Shown here: piece after piece, positions 34,089 to 45,845 of the stretch
How positions within the stretch are numbered: the stretch's first letter is position 1
Layout: each line of letters opens with the position of its first letter
Source: Zygnema cylindricum
Lineage: Eukaryota > Streptophyta > Zygnematophyceae > Zygnematales > Zygnemataceae
Length of the DNA: 60,569 bases
Assembly: GCA_037447655.1 (NCBI GenBank)
Contig: JBBHKE010000525.1
Location: 12,178-72,746, forward strand
Reading direction: 5' to 3'
Program-made: the position numbers and the translations under genes
Notes under the pieces: model-generated
What the model saw: the letters and a program-made list of their open reading frames with translations, nothing else
Told to the model about the DNA's origin: nothing
The model's database searches: none

Positions 34089-37000
34089 ATGGCCGCCTTC
34101 ACCCTCCCCGCCAGCCAGCTCTTCGGAACCGCCCTCGCTGCCCGCGAGTCCTCCCAAGGTCGGTGTCGCTCGGCCGAGACTCTAGAGTCGTGCCAAGAGT
34201 CGCTTCGGTCGCACTCGTGCGACAGAAATGCTTAGGAAGTTCGTTTTTGTTTTTTTGTCTTTTCTGTCTCGTCAGTAGCAGTGAAGAGTTCGGTTGTGCG
34301 TTTTGTCATCTTGTGGAAATGTGGCTTGTCTGGCTGACGCGGCTTGAAGTCAAACTGAGTTGATAGTAGAGGAAACCTAGCCGAACTTTATCTTCCGCTT
34401 ATCTGCATTGAACTGAAAACTGAAACTGGCTTGGCATGGATCTTGGCAGTGTGTCTGCACGGACCCGGATGCCCCCACTCCAAGAAGGCCGTCCGTACAT
34501 TTGCCCCCATTGTGAGGGCCGAGGCAAGCGAGGGTGAGTTCTCTCCTCACTTCCTCACTCTGACTCCTTCTCTTCCCGCTCTCTGTCTTTTTCTCCTGTT
34601 TTTTCTCTTTATTTTCTCTTCTTCCTGGTCTCTTTCTCTCTCCTTTTCTATGTTCTCTTTTCTCGTCTTTGTTGTTGTGTGCGTTGCTTATTTTGTGATT
34701 TCAACCAAAAGTACATTTCCCGACCTCTATATTTCTACATACAAGTTAGTCACTTCTGCACTAAACATTTTATCTTTTTTACGCTAAAGTATATTTTTCC
34801 TTACTAGTACATTTCAGCACTACATTTTTCCGTGACTAGCAAAAAGTTTCATTTCTATATTAAAGCACACAAAGTACATTTCAATAAAGATAGTAGTGTA
34901 GCAGAAAATAATGAAGTACATTCCACCCGTCAGTAATTTCCTCTACTCACAACACTATCAGCTGTCATTTAAGGGACAAATAAAAATTTTCTCCCCATCC
35001 CTTTCATAGATGCGTGTAACAATTACAATTATAAGTTCCATTGTTACCGATTATATTACAGAATTACATTCGAACGACTCCGCTTTTTTCTTCGTAAGAA
35101 CCATAATCTTACGGCAGACATTCATGTTGCTGACGTCATTGCATACGGCATTTCTCATTCCTTTTTCAGATGCTTCCTTATTTTCCTCCTTTCCACATTC
35201 TAACACCTTTCCTGGTAATAGGCTGCCTCTAGTTATAATTTCCTAAAGCTCAAACAAATCCGCCTCATGCCACTGCTGGTGTCACTACTGGTGTCACTTC
35301 TGACGTCACTGATGATATTCCTGCTGGCGCCACCACTGATGAATGATGCTACTTCTGCCGCCATTGCTGACGTCATCACCTCTTCCTCCCCGTCCTTGTA
35401 TCCCCGCAGGAAGCTCCTCCCTGGGCTTTGCCGCCGTCTCCTCCTCCTCCCCCCCGGCTGCGGGAGCCCCTCCCACCACTCCTATCCTCTTCGGTGCGGG
35501 GCTTCTCGCTGCCGCCGGCCTCGCCTATGTGGCAGTCAAGAAGGACAGCCCCAAGGCTGCCTCTCCCGCCCCAACTCCCTCTGGAATCCTTGGCAAGTTT
35601 GCCGGAATCGGAAGCTTTGAACACCTTCCCGCTCCCAACAGCCCTCTGAACTTGCCGCCTCGCTCTGTCTCTCAGGTAGGAGTTTGACTGTAAAACTTCC
35701 TGTAAAACTAGAAGCAGTGAATTGGAACTGTGAATCTCAATGGTGGATGGTTCTTTTTTGTATTCGAATGTGTCTATTTGTTCTTTTGAATTAGCAGACG
35801 ATTGAGTGGAAATGTCTGAAGATTTGAGTATGTACATGTGATGTTATCTGTAGTCGAAAATACTGCGTTGCACGATATATGGTATTGAAGGTCAAGAACA
35901 AGATTTGCGTCAGAGTGTTTGGCAAGAGGTCCTACATTTTACCCTTTTATTCCTGGCTGCAGTAGTCTGTTGGTTTTCGGATTTAGAATGTGTGCTATTG
36001 GCTAAAATTGTTTGCACTTTCAGAGAAGTCCCTGGAAAGAGTTACTGAGAGAGAGCCATGGTGGGTGATGGGAGAGAAACAGGCGGCTCCCGCTGCTATG
36101 CAGTCCATTGCTGCCAACTTCCCCAACTCTATTCAAGATGAGGCCTTTGTGAGGGCTGTGGCTAATGAGCTCTTCACTCTCGGATTCTCCAAGTGAGTAT
36201 TTCTCAGGTTTCTGGAAGACATTTGGCGTTAAGTATTGTTCTTTTTCAGGATGTAAATGGTACATTGTGGATAGAACTTGACAATGCCTCTCTTTTTGAA
36301 AAGAGTTGAAATGAGGATACAGTTGGACCTTGTAGCTCACCTGAAATTACTATCTTGTGAGGCAGTTTTTCATTTATGAAGTTCTCTTGTTGATTCTTTT
36401 ATGCAGGGACAACTGCATTGCCCTTGTGAACACCTGCCGTGACGAGGTGACATTTCTATTCCTCCTCTTTACGACCTGCCTCTGCTCTTTTACTTTGTAC
36501 TCTCAATAAGTGTGTCATTTGCAGTTTCCTATTAGGTTCAAGTTTGTTATCGAAAGAATATCATGTCTGTATCTGCTTTGTTGATTGTAGCCCCTCTCCC
36601 TCGTCTGACTCATACTGCCTCTCCCTCTCTCCCCCTCCCCCCCAGGTGTGCCGTCCCCTGGCCGCCTACATTGACGGGCAATTCGGGCTGTCATTCAACA
36701 TCTCGGGGCTTGGCGGGCTCATCAATTGCGGCAAGACGGGGCTGCGCGCCGGCATGAGCCACTCGCCTGAGTTCCCCTGCGACGTCGATGGCAGGCCCAG
36801 GGAGAGATGTATGGATTATGTACCTACTGAACACAATGTCGACATTAACACTTGAATAGATGCTTTAAATATCATTACTGCACTCAGTCAAACAGAAGTC
36901 GATGCTCCAATCTACCAGGAAAATAACTGACAGAAACAAGTTGCTCCACCAGACACTCATCTGTCTTTTAGACACAATTTACTGCTTAAGATTGCCGTTG

Positions 37001-38257
37001 TACCTTTTTTGATGGACTGTGAGATCGGATTTCAAGTTGTAGCTTCAATTTACAAATTGATGTTTGTTGTTTACCTTGTGTGCAACTCCTTTTCACATGT
37101 TAACCTTTTTACAACATGCTGTAATGAAGAATTACTATTTAAATAACTGACACTTGTCTTACCGTCCCTCCTGGTCTCTCTCCTCCAGACGTGTTCTTTG
37201 CCTTCCCTCACGTGTCGGTGGGAGAGTCCGGAGAGGTTGGATCACTCCTCCGCCGTGGCCGAGGAAAGCCCTCCAATGCGTGCGGAGCCCTTATCGCCAT
37301 TAAGAATGACGCCACCAAGGGAGGGCCCGTGTCAGAGGATGCCCTTGACGCTGAGTACATCACCCTCAAGAAGAAGGTTTTTGTTCAGGTGAGGTTCTTG
37401 GATGGTTGGCTGGGTGGGGGGAAAGAGGCAGTTTGGGTTGAATGGAAGATTCTGTGCCATTGCATTACTGGGATGAAAATTGAGGCTTGTGTAGGGAAAT
37501 TGATTGGTTTTTATTAAATCATGCAATAGGTGTCTTTATTTTTAATATGTTAAACAATAGCTGGAAGTAACAATTTTGTTTTGGTTGGTTTTCTTTTTTT
37601 ACAGCCTCAGGTGAAAAATGCTGGACCTTCCGGCCCATCTCTCGTTGGAGTCACCAAAGCTGCCCTTCAGGTAAAAACTTGACAGCTCTTGGCTTCTTTG
37701 AGTTTTTGGCATCTGATTTATTTATGAACAAGGGTTCCACAGAATCACTGATTATTACTATTACTTGCTCTATCCTGACAGGTCATCACTAACGACCTTG
37801 AGTCTCTTATCAAGCAAACTGTGAACCCTGCGACTTCCGATTATGCTGTGATCACTGGAATCCAGATTCACTCTGGAGCTCAGGTAAAAACGGATTTTTT
37901 CCCCTTTCCTCCATGTGACATTTTTGCTCATACTACTCTATGCTTCTCTGGATTTTCTCCGCTCTAAATTGCCGGTCTGAAGGTCGCTATCCTTCTTTCC
38001 GTTTCAGTTCCTTTGTTTTTGTACCTTTTTCTGCTGGTTTTTGGTTAGACTCTCTCCGCGTCAATTTGCCACAGAGTACTCAAAAGACATTTTTTATTTT
38101 TTTCCCTCAGGTTTCCGGTGAGCCTTTCCGCATGGACCGTTTGATTGACTATGTCTCCCCTGGAACCATGTATGTGGTTGTCCGAGGCAAGCGATATGAG
38201 CTTGAGGTCACTCCCGGAGGCCAGGGAGTAAAGGTTGTCGAGAGGGTTGCTGCTTAA
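34089..38257 (+). CDS. LCIB/LCIC-family protein (theta-type carbonic anhydrase-like), gene 1
   Basis: Ten exons: 34089-34158, 34450-34533, 35410-35675, 36026-36192, 36407-36446, 36646-36808, 37189-37388, 37605-37670, 37782-37883, 38111-38257; GT-AG introns; 434 residues. The N-terminus (MAAFTLPASQLFGTALAARE, later ending VRAEASEG) looks like a plastid transit peptide without a signal peptide. A hydrophobic stretch at about residues 76-93 (ILFGAGLLAAAGLAYVAV) may be a membrane segment or part of the targeting signal. The C-terminal two thirds is the LCIB_C_CA fold: NTCRDE (C206, R207, D208), MSHSPEFP (H248), FPHV (H271) and NACGALIA (C295). The family binds zinc through two Cys and one His; C206, H271 and C295 are the likely ligands by spacing. 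In green algae LCIB/LCIC act in the plastid stroma near the pyrenoid to recapture CO2, and some relatives have carbonic anhydrase activity. Whether this one is active is not shown. A paralogue lies on the other strand at 55.9-60.2 kb. Confidence 0.93.
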
Positions 38258-41200
38258 GATAGATTCAAGAAATTTGGCGTTTCTGTACACATTTCTAGGT
38301 GGTGACGAGGTTTAGATGGCGCAAAGTGCCTAACATAATTTTTTAATTATTGTATTTAACTGGTGACAGTATGAGAGGGATGGTTGTAAGAAGAAGCAAC
38401 GTTGGTTAAAGTAGAAATCGCTTTCATCTGTAAAACAGGAGACACGAAAAGGAAAAAGAATAGGGTTACAGGCCACAAGAAAAGGAATAGGGATGAGATT
38501 GCATTGAAAAAGTAGAGTAGCATCAGGTAGAGAGTGCTCGGTAATCGGTTATCAGTAGTGTGTACCCTACAATGTCCATAATGTTTCTTTTTGAAATGAG
38601 AATGAAAGCCTTGAAAATGCGTGTTTATGACATCAAAACTTCTGCTACTTCTTGTGGAAATGAAATTACAAATTTGACATGTGCAACTGCGCTGCCTTAT
38701 AATTTTGTGTGGACATCGGCTGTATGGAACTAACGGAAGTTTTGAGTCAGTGTCATGGTTTTAAAGCTGCTACAGACACTTTTTCCTGCAGCTTAGGAGT
38801 TAGACGCAGACTGGAGTTTGCAACAATCCGATTCAGTTTCGCGGCAGATTGTCATTACCACTGACGGCCAGGATACAGTAACGGCCGACGGCAAATTGAG
38901 GTACGCTGCCCGATGCTACTTGAGAAGGAAATGCGTGAGGACTACTTGGATAGGAGTGCACGATGGTAAACCATTGAGTACATGAGAACAGAAAATGGAA
39001 GGTAAAGCAATGGATAAGGATGTTAGTCACTCTTTCCTGAGTGTTTTTCTGAAATCGAAAGTAAAGCTTTAACCAGTGTTAAAATCACTTCCTTGGCGGT
39101 GACTCAAATTTAGTCACGTGGCAGATCCCAATTTAGTGGAACTACATGTAGTTACGCTCAAGGCGGTCGCAGTTTTGGCGAAATTCTGAAGTTTTCATGT
39201 GGTACATATACCATAAACCCATAACAAGGTATTGTAGCTGTCGACTGGCTAAAGTAGCGGCTAGATTGCTGCCGGCGGCCTAGAGGCTACTTGACCAGGG
39301 AATGAATAAATGGTGAGACTCCATTGTACTCCGAAGTCTATTGCTAACATGGTAACCGGCGTAAACAAATTAACTTTGTCCAACTGAATTATAAAAAAGA
39401 GAAAAAAGGTGTTATAGTCTCGACCAAATAAAATCCACTTGGTGGAATTTGAAGGAACATAAAGTCTCTATTCATTGAGGGTGGAACTGGAGATCGAAGT
39501 ATTTGCTGGAGTATTTCCTTGACGATGTGTTCTACGGTTAGTAATCCAAGCATCTTCTGATACTGGAAGTGCTATTAAAATGTTACTGAAGACCTCAGGA
39601 AGTATCCAACCATCGTAACCATAAGTATGGTAACAATAACAGTTATGTGGAAGATGAACTGTGTAACTGTTCGAAAATAAAATAGAACGTTAGTTTTTGT
39701 ATTCGTGTTTCTTTGGTGAACTGACGATATGATACTGAGATCATAGGATTTTTCTTCTAACAACTTTTTCACCTTCATTTTGCCATTCCATCATGCTTTT
39801 TTAATTAAGCTAATTATTAGAATGACGCAATTTTAGAACTCTATATCCATCAAATTGATAGCCTTTAAATTTATCGGATGGTTGGCATATTGGACTATTT
39901 TCAGACAAGAACTTTGCTCTCCCTTAATTGCTAATCAAGTAAAGACGTGCATATCCTGGCGCACACTTGCATGTAAGAGAGGACCGCCTCACTATCTGTG
40001 TAATGGAATTAGCTGCATAAATGCGGAACTAGAATGTACTAGATTACTGTGTTATTAACACTTTTGCATGGATATTTCATGTGAACCTAGCAAAGTTATT
40101 GCTCAATCTACTGAGAATACAAAATAGGTTGAGGCGATGTGAGAAGCCACTTTGCATATATTTTTTGCAAGTGAAATTTTTACAAAAAATGAATTAAATT
40201 AGACGAGTACGCATGGGAACGTGCGCTCAAAAAACGGGATTAGTCTGGCATGTACGGATATTTAATTTCATGACGACGTACGATTTTTAATATTTTGTAC
40301 GGATACAAATATTAATGTATACAATCGTACAGAAAATACTCCATTTTTGCTGTTCCAAATTAGCATTAACACCGAAAATACAATAAACCTTTTTTTTTTC
40401 TAATTTTCAAATTCTTAAAAAGCACCAATGACGGTAAATTTACTTCCACACTATCTAAACCTTGACACTAATAACGATGCGTGTACTTCTGTCCCACATT
40501 TTCCGAGTATTAATTGTGTTTTCCCTATTTTAGCTCTTTTCGAGGTTCACTGCACCGCCCATCGCTATTAGAGATAATAACACTAATTTGCTGGAGTCAT
40601 TATTTGCCGAAAAACTGAAAACTACAGTAGTGTTAACAACTCTACTTGAGGGAGTGGACCGCAATCTGCCACGTCTCCTTGCGCATATTGTGAGATTAAG
40701 CTGACAAATACTCAATTAGTAAAGCCATATTGTCAATACTGGAAACCATGAGCTACATATTCACATTTATTGAGTTAGAAATAAGGCTAGAGATTTTTCG
40801 AAGTCCATTACTTTTCTTCCCATGTTCTCTATAAAAGTCCCATATTAGCAAAATCTGGTAAAACTGGGAATGTTCTGTCTCTTTCTTCCTGGAAAATAGG
40901 ATGATTTATACCCGTACTGAATCCTATAGATCCTTTTAGACCCAATATTTTACACTGGTTAGTATCTGTTTTTGCGCGGGAGAATTGCTAACGTTCCTCC
41001 CATGGGCGATAGAACCAAGAATATTTGAAAGCTTTAGCCGAAAAAGACAAAAGCAAAAATCTATGTTCCATATACATCATCATTCTTTCTGTGAAGCAAT
41101 GAGAAATATTGGCTTGGCCCATAAACAGGTCGGTAGAAACAGTAGAAACATCCTAAAACTGCGAACTGTTTTTTTTAATTTATGTTTCTAATTGATTTTA

Positions 41201-41645
41201 TGTTTGTCACTGACAGTTAAAACGCAATATTCAACGAATTTAAGGTTTCTGCCCACGCCAACTACAATGTCTCTTTATTTCCACCAGTTTTTCTAGTTTT
41301 TTTCTATTGCTAATTTGCTACCAGGAATTTCAAACATCCTTAAATTTACTTGAAGGAGAATAATGTTCGATTAACCACAACCTGACTTTGTTTTGTCCTT
41401 TTTGTCTTCTGTCTCCAAGTCCTCAGATGGTTTACCATCGCGGGTTTCAATAAAGCTTGATATATAACATTATTTAAAATTTCAGTCTACAAAGCTAGCA
41501 ATATAATTTATAACCTGACAGTAATTCTGAGGTTGCAATGTTGCTCTTGCATTTTCTCGATGTATCATTGAAATATATTTTCTTTGTCCCATAAGCCTGA
41601 CTTATCATAATACTGCACAACAAAAGAAATACAACTCTTGTTTAG
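38258..41645. other. Intergenic spacer downstream of LCIB gene 1
   Basis: No gene recognised. It holds the 3' UTR of LCIB gene 1 at its start and decayed TACACCG-family ends near 40440-40490 (ACACTAATAACGATGCGTGTA) and 40544-40575 (GCACCGCCCATCGCTATTAG). Confidence 0.4.
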
Positions 41646-41757
41646 TGAAGAAAGAGAGAGAGAGAGAAAGAGAGAGAGAGAAAGAGACAGTGAAAAGAAA
41701 GAGAAAGAGAAAGAGAGAGGGGGCGAGAGAGAAAGAGACAGAGAGAGAGAAAAGCGA
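41646..41757. repeat. GA-rich microsatellite
   Basis: Interrupted (GA)n/(GAAA)n over about 110 bp. The overlapping frames rich in Arg/Glu/Lys (or Ser/Leu on the other strand) are artefacts. Confidence 0.9.
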
Positions 41758-41914
41758 ATTTGAATTGCTGATTGGACGGCTGAAAGGAATGAGTTATAGA
41801 AACAAAATATGTTGTTACGGTACAGGTGTGTACCAGTCAACAGCGCTCCAAAATATGACTTTTTTTTTTGTTTCTTGAGTTGACTGCAACTCAAATAATG
41901 GGCACCAATATCCT

Positions 41915-42036
41915 CTTCACCGCGAATCGTTATTAGTGTTAGAAAATAATTTGTACAGAATCTGTTCACAATCGCCCACGTTATTTGAATAGCAAATAGA
42001 ACTATTAGCACTAAAACAGATTCTGTACTAACACTA
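41915..42036. mobile_element. Degenerate TACACCG-family MITE
   Basis: Left end TTCACCGCGAATCGTTATTA matches the family; the right side contains ACTATTAGCACTAA and an inverted TACAGAATCTGTT / AACAGATTCTGTA pair. The right terminus is decayed, so the end is approximate. Confidence 0.5.
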
Positions 42037-44366
42037 AGAAAGATGAAACACCAAAAGAATGTGTTAAGGGAAAAGACGATTATTACTAGTCACAATGTTT
42101 TCTTGTTTAATGAGATAAATACTTGCTATACCATATCAAGCGACTCACTAATTCCCTCCAGGCCCGCCTTTTGACCAGAAAACATTATAAGCATTTATCT
42201 CCTTAAAATAATCATAGTGTGTCCAGAGTACGTGACTGTGGAGTATACGAGCGTCTAGATGCATACCAAAGAGATTTTAGGAACAATGTTTTCCGACAAA
42301 TTTTGAAATAAACACCACAACATTCACCAAAAACGCAGGAAAAAGAATTAAAAAAATTAAAGAAGTGAACAAATTGAAGGGAACAGAGATAAATGTGTGT
42401 GTGCAATATCTGTCCATTCTTTCAGAAATTACTCAATTAAGTGGTACAAAATCACATAAGAGAAAGCCAATGCAGCTTTCGGCTAATTGGGCTGTAGGAC
42501 TTGACGGATGAAACTTATTTTTGGGTACAAATGTCAATTGAAAATAAATACATATGTTTTACTAAGATTAGAAACTCCTTGACTTCGCCTCAAAAACTGT
42601 TTATTGAAAACAAAAATGTTCGCCTAAAGGAATGTCGATAAAAAACAAACGCATTCGCCTCGAAAACTGTCCATTGAAAATAATTACATATATTCTACTG
42701 AGTTCAGGATCTGCTTGCCTTTGACAAAAGAACTAAGGCAAACAGAGGAGGACTGGCAACTAAAAGAAGTGCAAATAGTAAGTTTGGTGTAGTCACTGCA
42801 GGAAAGACCAGACTCCCATATTTAATGAGACAAGCCCCTAAGACACAGCCGCCCCCCAGTTTGGCGAGATAAACCACGTCTTCCTGCAAACAAAAAAACA
42901 CGAAGCCGATCAAAATCGAGACGAAATGACTTGAAACAAACCAAAAAACGGGCTGTCCTGATTAAAATTGCATACGGAACTGGTGAAAGTCTGAAAACAA
43001 AAACCATTAGGTTCCCATAATGTTTTTAGTGGAGTCCAATGAGAATAGAGATGAATGAACTCAAAACAAACCAAAGTGAATGGACTGTTTCTAATACGAT
43101 TGTATAAGGAACTGGTGAAACAAAAACTGGTAAAAGTAACAAAACAAAACCATAAAAACAACGGCATCTTTGTTTCTTTTTTTCTTTTCTTCATTTTTCT
43201 TTATTTGGTTAAATTGTGTTACTCCAAAAAAGTTAAACAAAAAAAGCCTATTTCGCTCGTGTCTCTTCCTGAGGATAATTTGCAGAAAAAAAATTAGGTT
43301 TGATTCATTCCTTGCTTAAAAAAGCTGAGACCCTAAAGTTGAAGAATGTGCATACATACATCCATATTTTGGTGAAAGATTTTAAGCTTACAATATATTA
43401 AAGTCAAAACAATAATTTAAGAAAGTTTCCCCTATCTATAGAAAGCAAGAAACATAAAAGCAAAATTCATACAAAACACGAAAATTATATAAATTCAATG
43501 ATATCCCAGTCGTATGTGATGAGGGTCGCTAAGGTTGAAAACAATTCCATGGTGAAAATTGTGTAATCGATAATGAAAACAATATTATAAAAATACCTCT
43601 AGTCACAAATATCAATAAGTAATAAACTAGTTTCCAGCTTAAATTGACTGCCTGTACTGTAACATCATACAAGACCATTAACTGGACCAACAAGAAATTA
43701 ATTTAGTGTGTATAAAACTAGTTGCATGAAACCTATTTAGTGTGTATAGAAAGAATTCAGTGTGCATAAAACTTATTCAGTGAGTATAAAACTAATGCAG
43801 AGTTATAAAACCAATTTCGTGTTTGTCAAACTAATTTGGCATACATAAAGCGATCTTTGTGCGTATTAGCATCTATACAACTAATTTAGGGTGGATATTG
43901 TAACTTACATTTGCGAAAATATTAACGTTTGAGTCTCCATTTGAAACTGATGACTGATCTTCCTTTATTCCGGCACAAACTGTTTCCCTTGACCTCCCAT
44001 TAACATTATTTCTTTTGGATTTTAAGGTCTTCAACGAAGTGGAAAGAGGTTGACCGAGTCTAGGACCAAGTCTTTTGGAAAACGCAGCTGACCTAAAAAC
44101 CTGTGATTCCAAACTAAGGTAGGGACATACGTTTGTCAAACTTGTCATTTTTCCTAAGCGTTTCCTCAGTATATGCTACGCTCTTTTAAAAATTTTAGGT
44201 CAAAAACGAAACAAATAGCAAAGTTGTTCTCAGGTACATAGTTTTGAAATGTGCGAAAAGGTGTGGAAACAGCCTAGTAACGTATTCTAGCAGGAATTGC
44301 CGATAATGCATCAGTCATATAGTCGATATATCGATCAGATGTTGTCATATCTCCGGGACTGTACCT
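42037..44366. other. AT-rich spacer
   Basis: No gene recognised. Around 43700-43880 a loose repeat of 'AGTGTGTATAAAACTA' occurs about six times at roughly 30-bp spacing, a weak minisatellite. Confidence 0.4.
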
Positions 44367-44994
44367 CAGAGGTCGCAAACGGTCAACCGAAACCGTGACC
44401 GACCGTTAACCGACCGCCCGCGCCGGATCCGGAGCGGATTCGGTTGCCAAATTTTGAGGGCCGGGCGGTTGCGGTCGGTTGATTCACCAGGAAAGAAAAA
44501 CGGTCGGTTACGGTCGGTCAACCAAAAAACCAAAAAAATGAAAATTTTGTACTGTCCATACAATCCAACATTATTGTACTTTGTACTCTTTGGTATCGTG
44601 GAAGTAAGTGACATCATGATTAGCGTTGCAAATCTGACACGGTAGTAACACTATTCATTTCGCAAATCTTAGGGAACGCGACAAAGCGTCGCAAATCTGA
44701 CACGTTAGTAAACACTATTCATTTCGCAAATCTTAGGGAACGCGACAAATCGTAATTATTGGCTTATTCATACGTCGTACATTAGTTAATTTTGTACTTT
44801 TTCGGTTACGGGCGGGCACGGTTAGTCGCGAGAAATCGAGTTTCGGTTAACTTTTATTTTCGTAAACGCCGGTCGGTTAACGGTTAACAATTTTGGAGCG
44901 CAGCATAACCCGGTCGGGCGTCGGTTACTCAGATTTTGAAAAATAAAAAACGGTCCGTTTCGGTTATGTAAACTTTTGACTTTTGCGACCTCTA
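44367..44994. mobile_element. hAT-like non-autonomous element A
   Basis: Starts CAGAGGTCGCAAACGGT and ends TTTTGCGACCTCTA. Flanking 8-mers CTGTACCT (44359-44366) and ATGTACCT (44995-45002) match at 7 of 8. CAGAGGT-type ends with 8-bp duplications are characteristic of hAT elements. Its interior contains GGTCGGTTAACGG-rich arms and a tandem duplication of about 60 bp (44628-44690 and 44691-44750). No transposase seen. Confidence 0.75.
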
Positions 44995-45007
44995 ATGTAC
45001 CTGCAAT

Positions 45008-45478
45008 CATAGGTTGCAAAAGTAAAAAATTTAGATAACCGAAACCGACCGTTTTTTTTTTTCAAAATCTGAGTACCCGACGCCCGACCGGGCTATGTCA
45101 CCCTCTTAAATTGTTAACCGTTACCCGAAACGCGTTTACGAAAATAAAAAGTTAACCGAAACTTGATTTATCGCGACTACCCGTACCCGCCCAAACGAAT
45201 AAGTACAGTACAAAATTAGTGGTACATCTCCCTTATACCTTCCACGATACCAATAGTACAAAGTACAATAATGTTGGATAGTATTGACAATTTGACAGTG
45301 CAAAACCTTCAATTTTTTTCGTTTTTTGCTTACCAGACCGTAACCGTTTTTTTTTTTCGTAAATACCCGCCCGAATCCGCCCGGCCCCCCAAATTTGGCA
45401 ACCGAATCGGTTCCCGGTCCGACGCGGGCGGTCGGTTAACGGTCGGTTACGGTTTCGGTTAACCGTTTGCGACCTCTG
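45008..45478. mobile_element. hAT-like non-autonomous element B (inverted relative of A)
   Basis: Starts CATAGGTTGCAAAAGT and ends CGTTTGCGACCTCTG, flanked by a perfect 8-bp duplication CCTGCAAT (45000-45007 and 45479-45486). Its sequence is an inverted, diverged copy of element A lacking A's tandem duplication. Its left target duplication overlaps A's right one, so the two insertions are back to back about 370 bp upstream of the NDUFA9 start codon. Confidence 0.8.
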
Positions 45479-45845
45479 CCTGCAATACATCCCAAAGGAA
45501 ACTGCGATATCAATGAATGCATGCCATCCTATCCCGAAAAGAAAAGGCAAAGTACAAAAAATTCAATAAACGACTCTAGCACTCCCGCTAACGTTGTGAT
45601 GCGATACACTACAGTACAGTACAGTCCTGTAGCGTATCGGAAAATGCCGTCAATAAAGAACGATATGCCGTTTTATCTCAAAATGCGATTCTGTGCGACA
45701 ATTCTATATGCACTAAACTACGGTAAGTTAACAGGTTTAGTGCGAAAACGCACTTTTGATCTAGGCTTTGAACCATGGCTGAGAACCTGTACTGGTGTTT
45801 TTTGTATTTCTCTCTCTCGCCTCATCCTTCCTTCTCGGAGGAGCC

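Noticed and set aside
45795-45845. Upstream in-frame ATG for NDUFA9
   Set aside because: It would add a hydrophobic 17-residue leader (MFFVFLSLASSFLLGGA) unlike a mitochondrial presequence; the ATG at 45846 starts an Arg-rich one. RNA 5' ends could reverse this.
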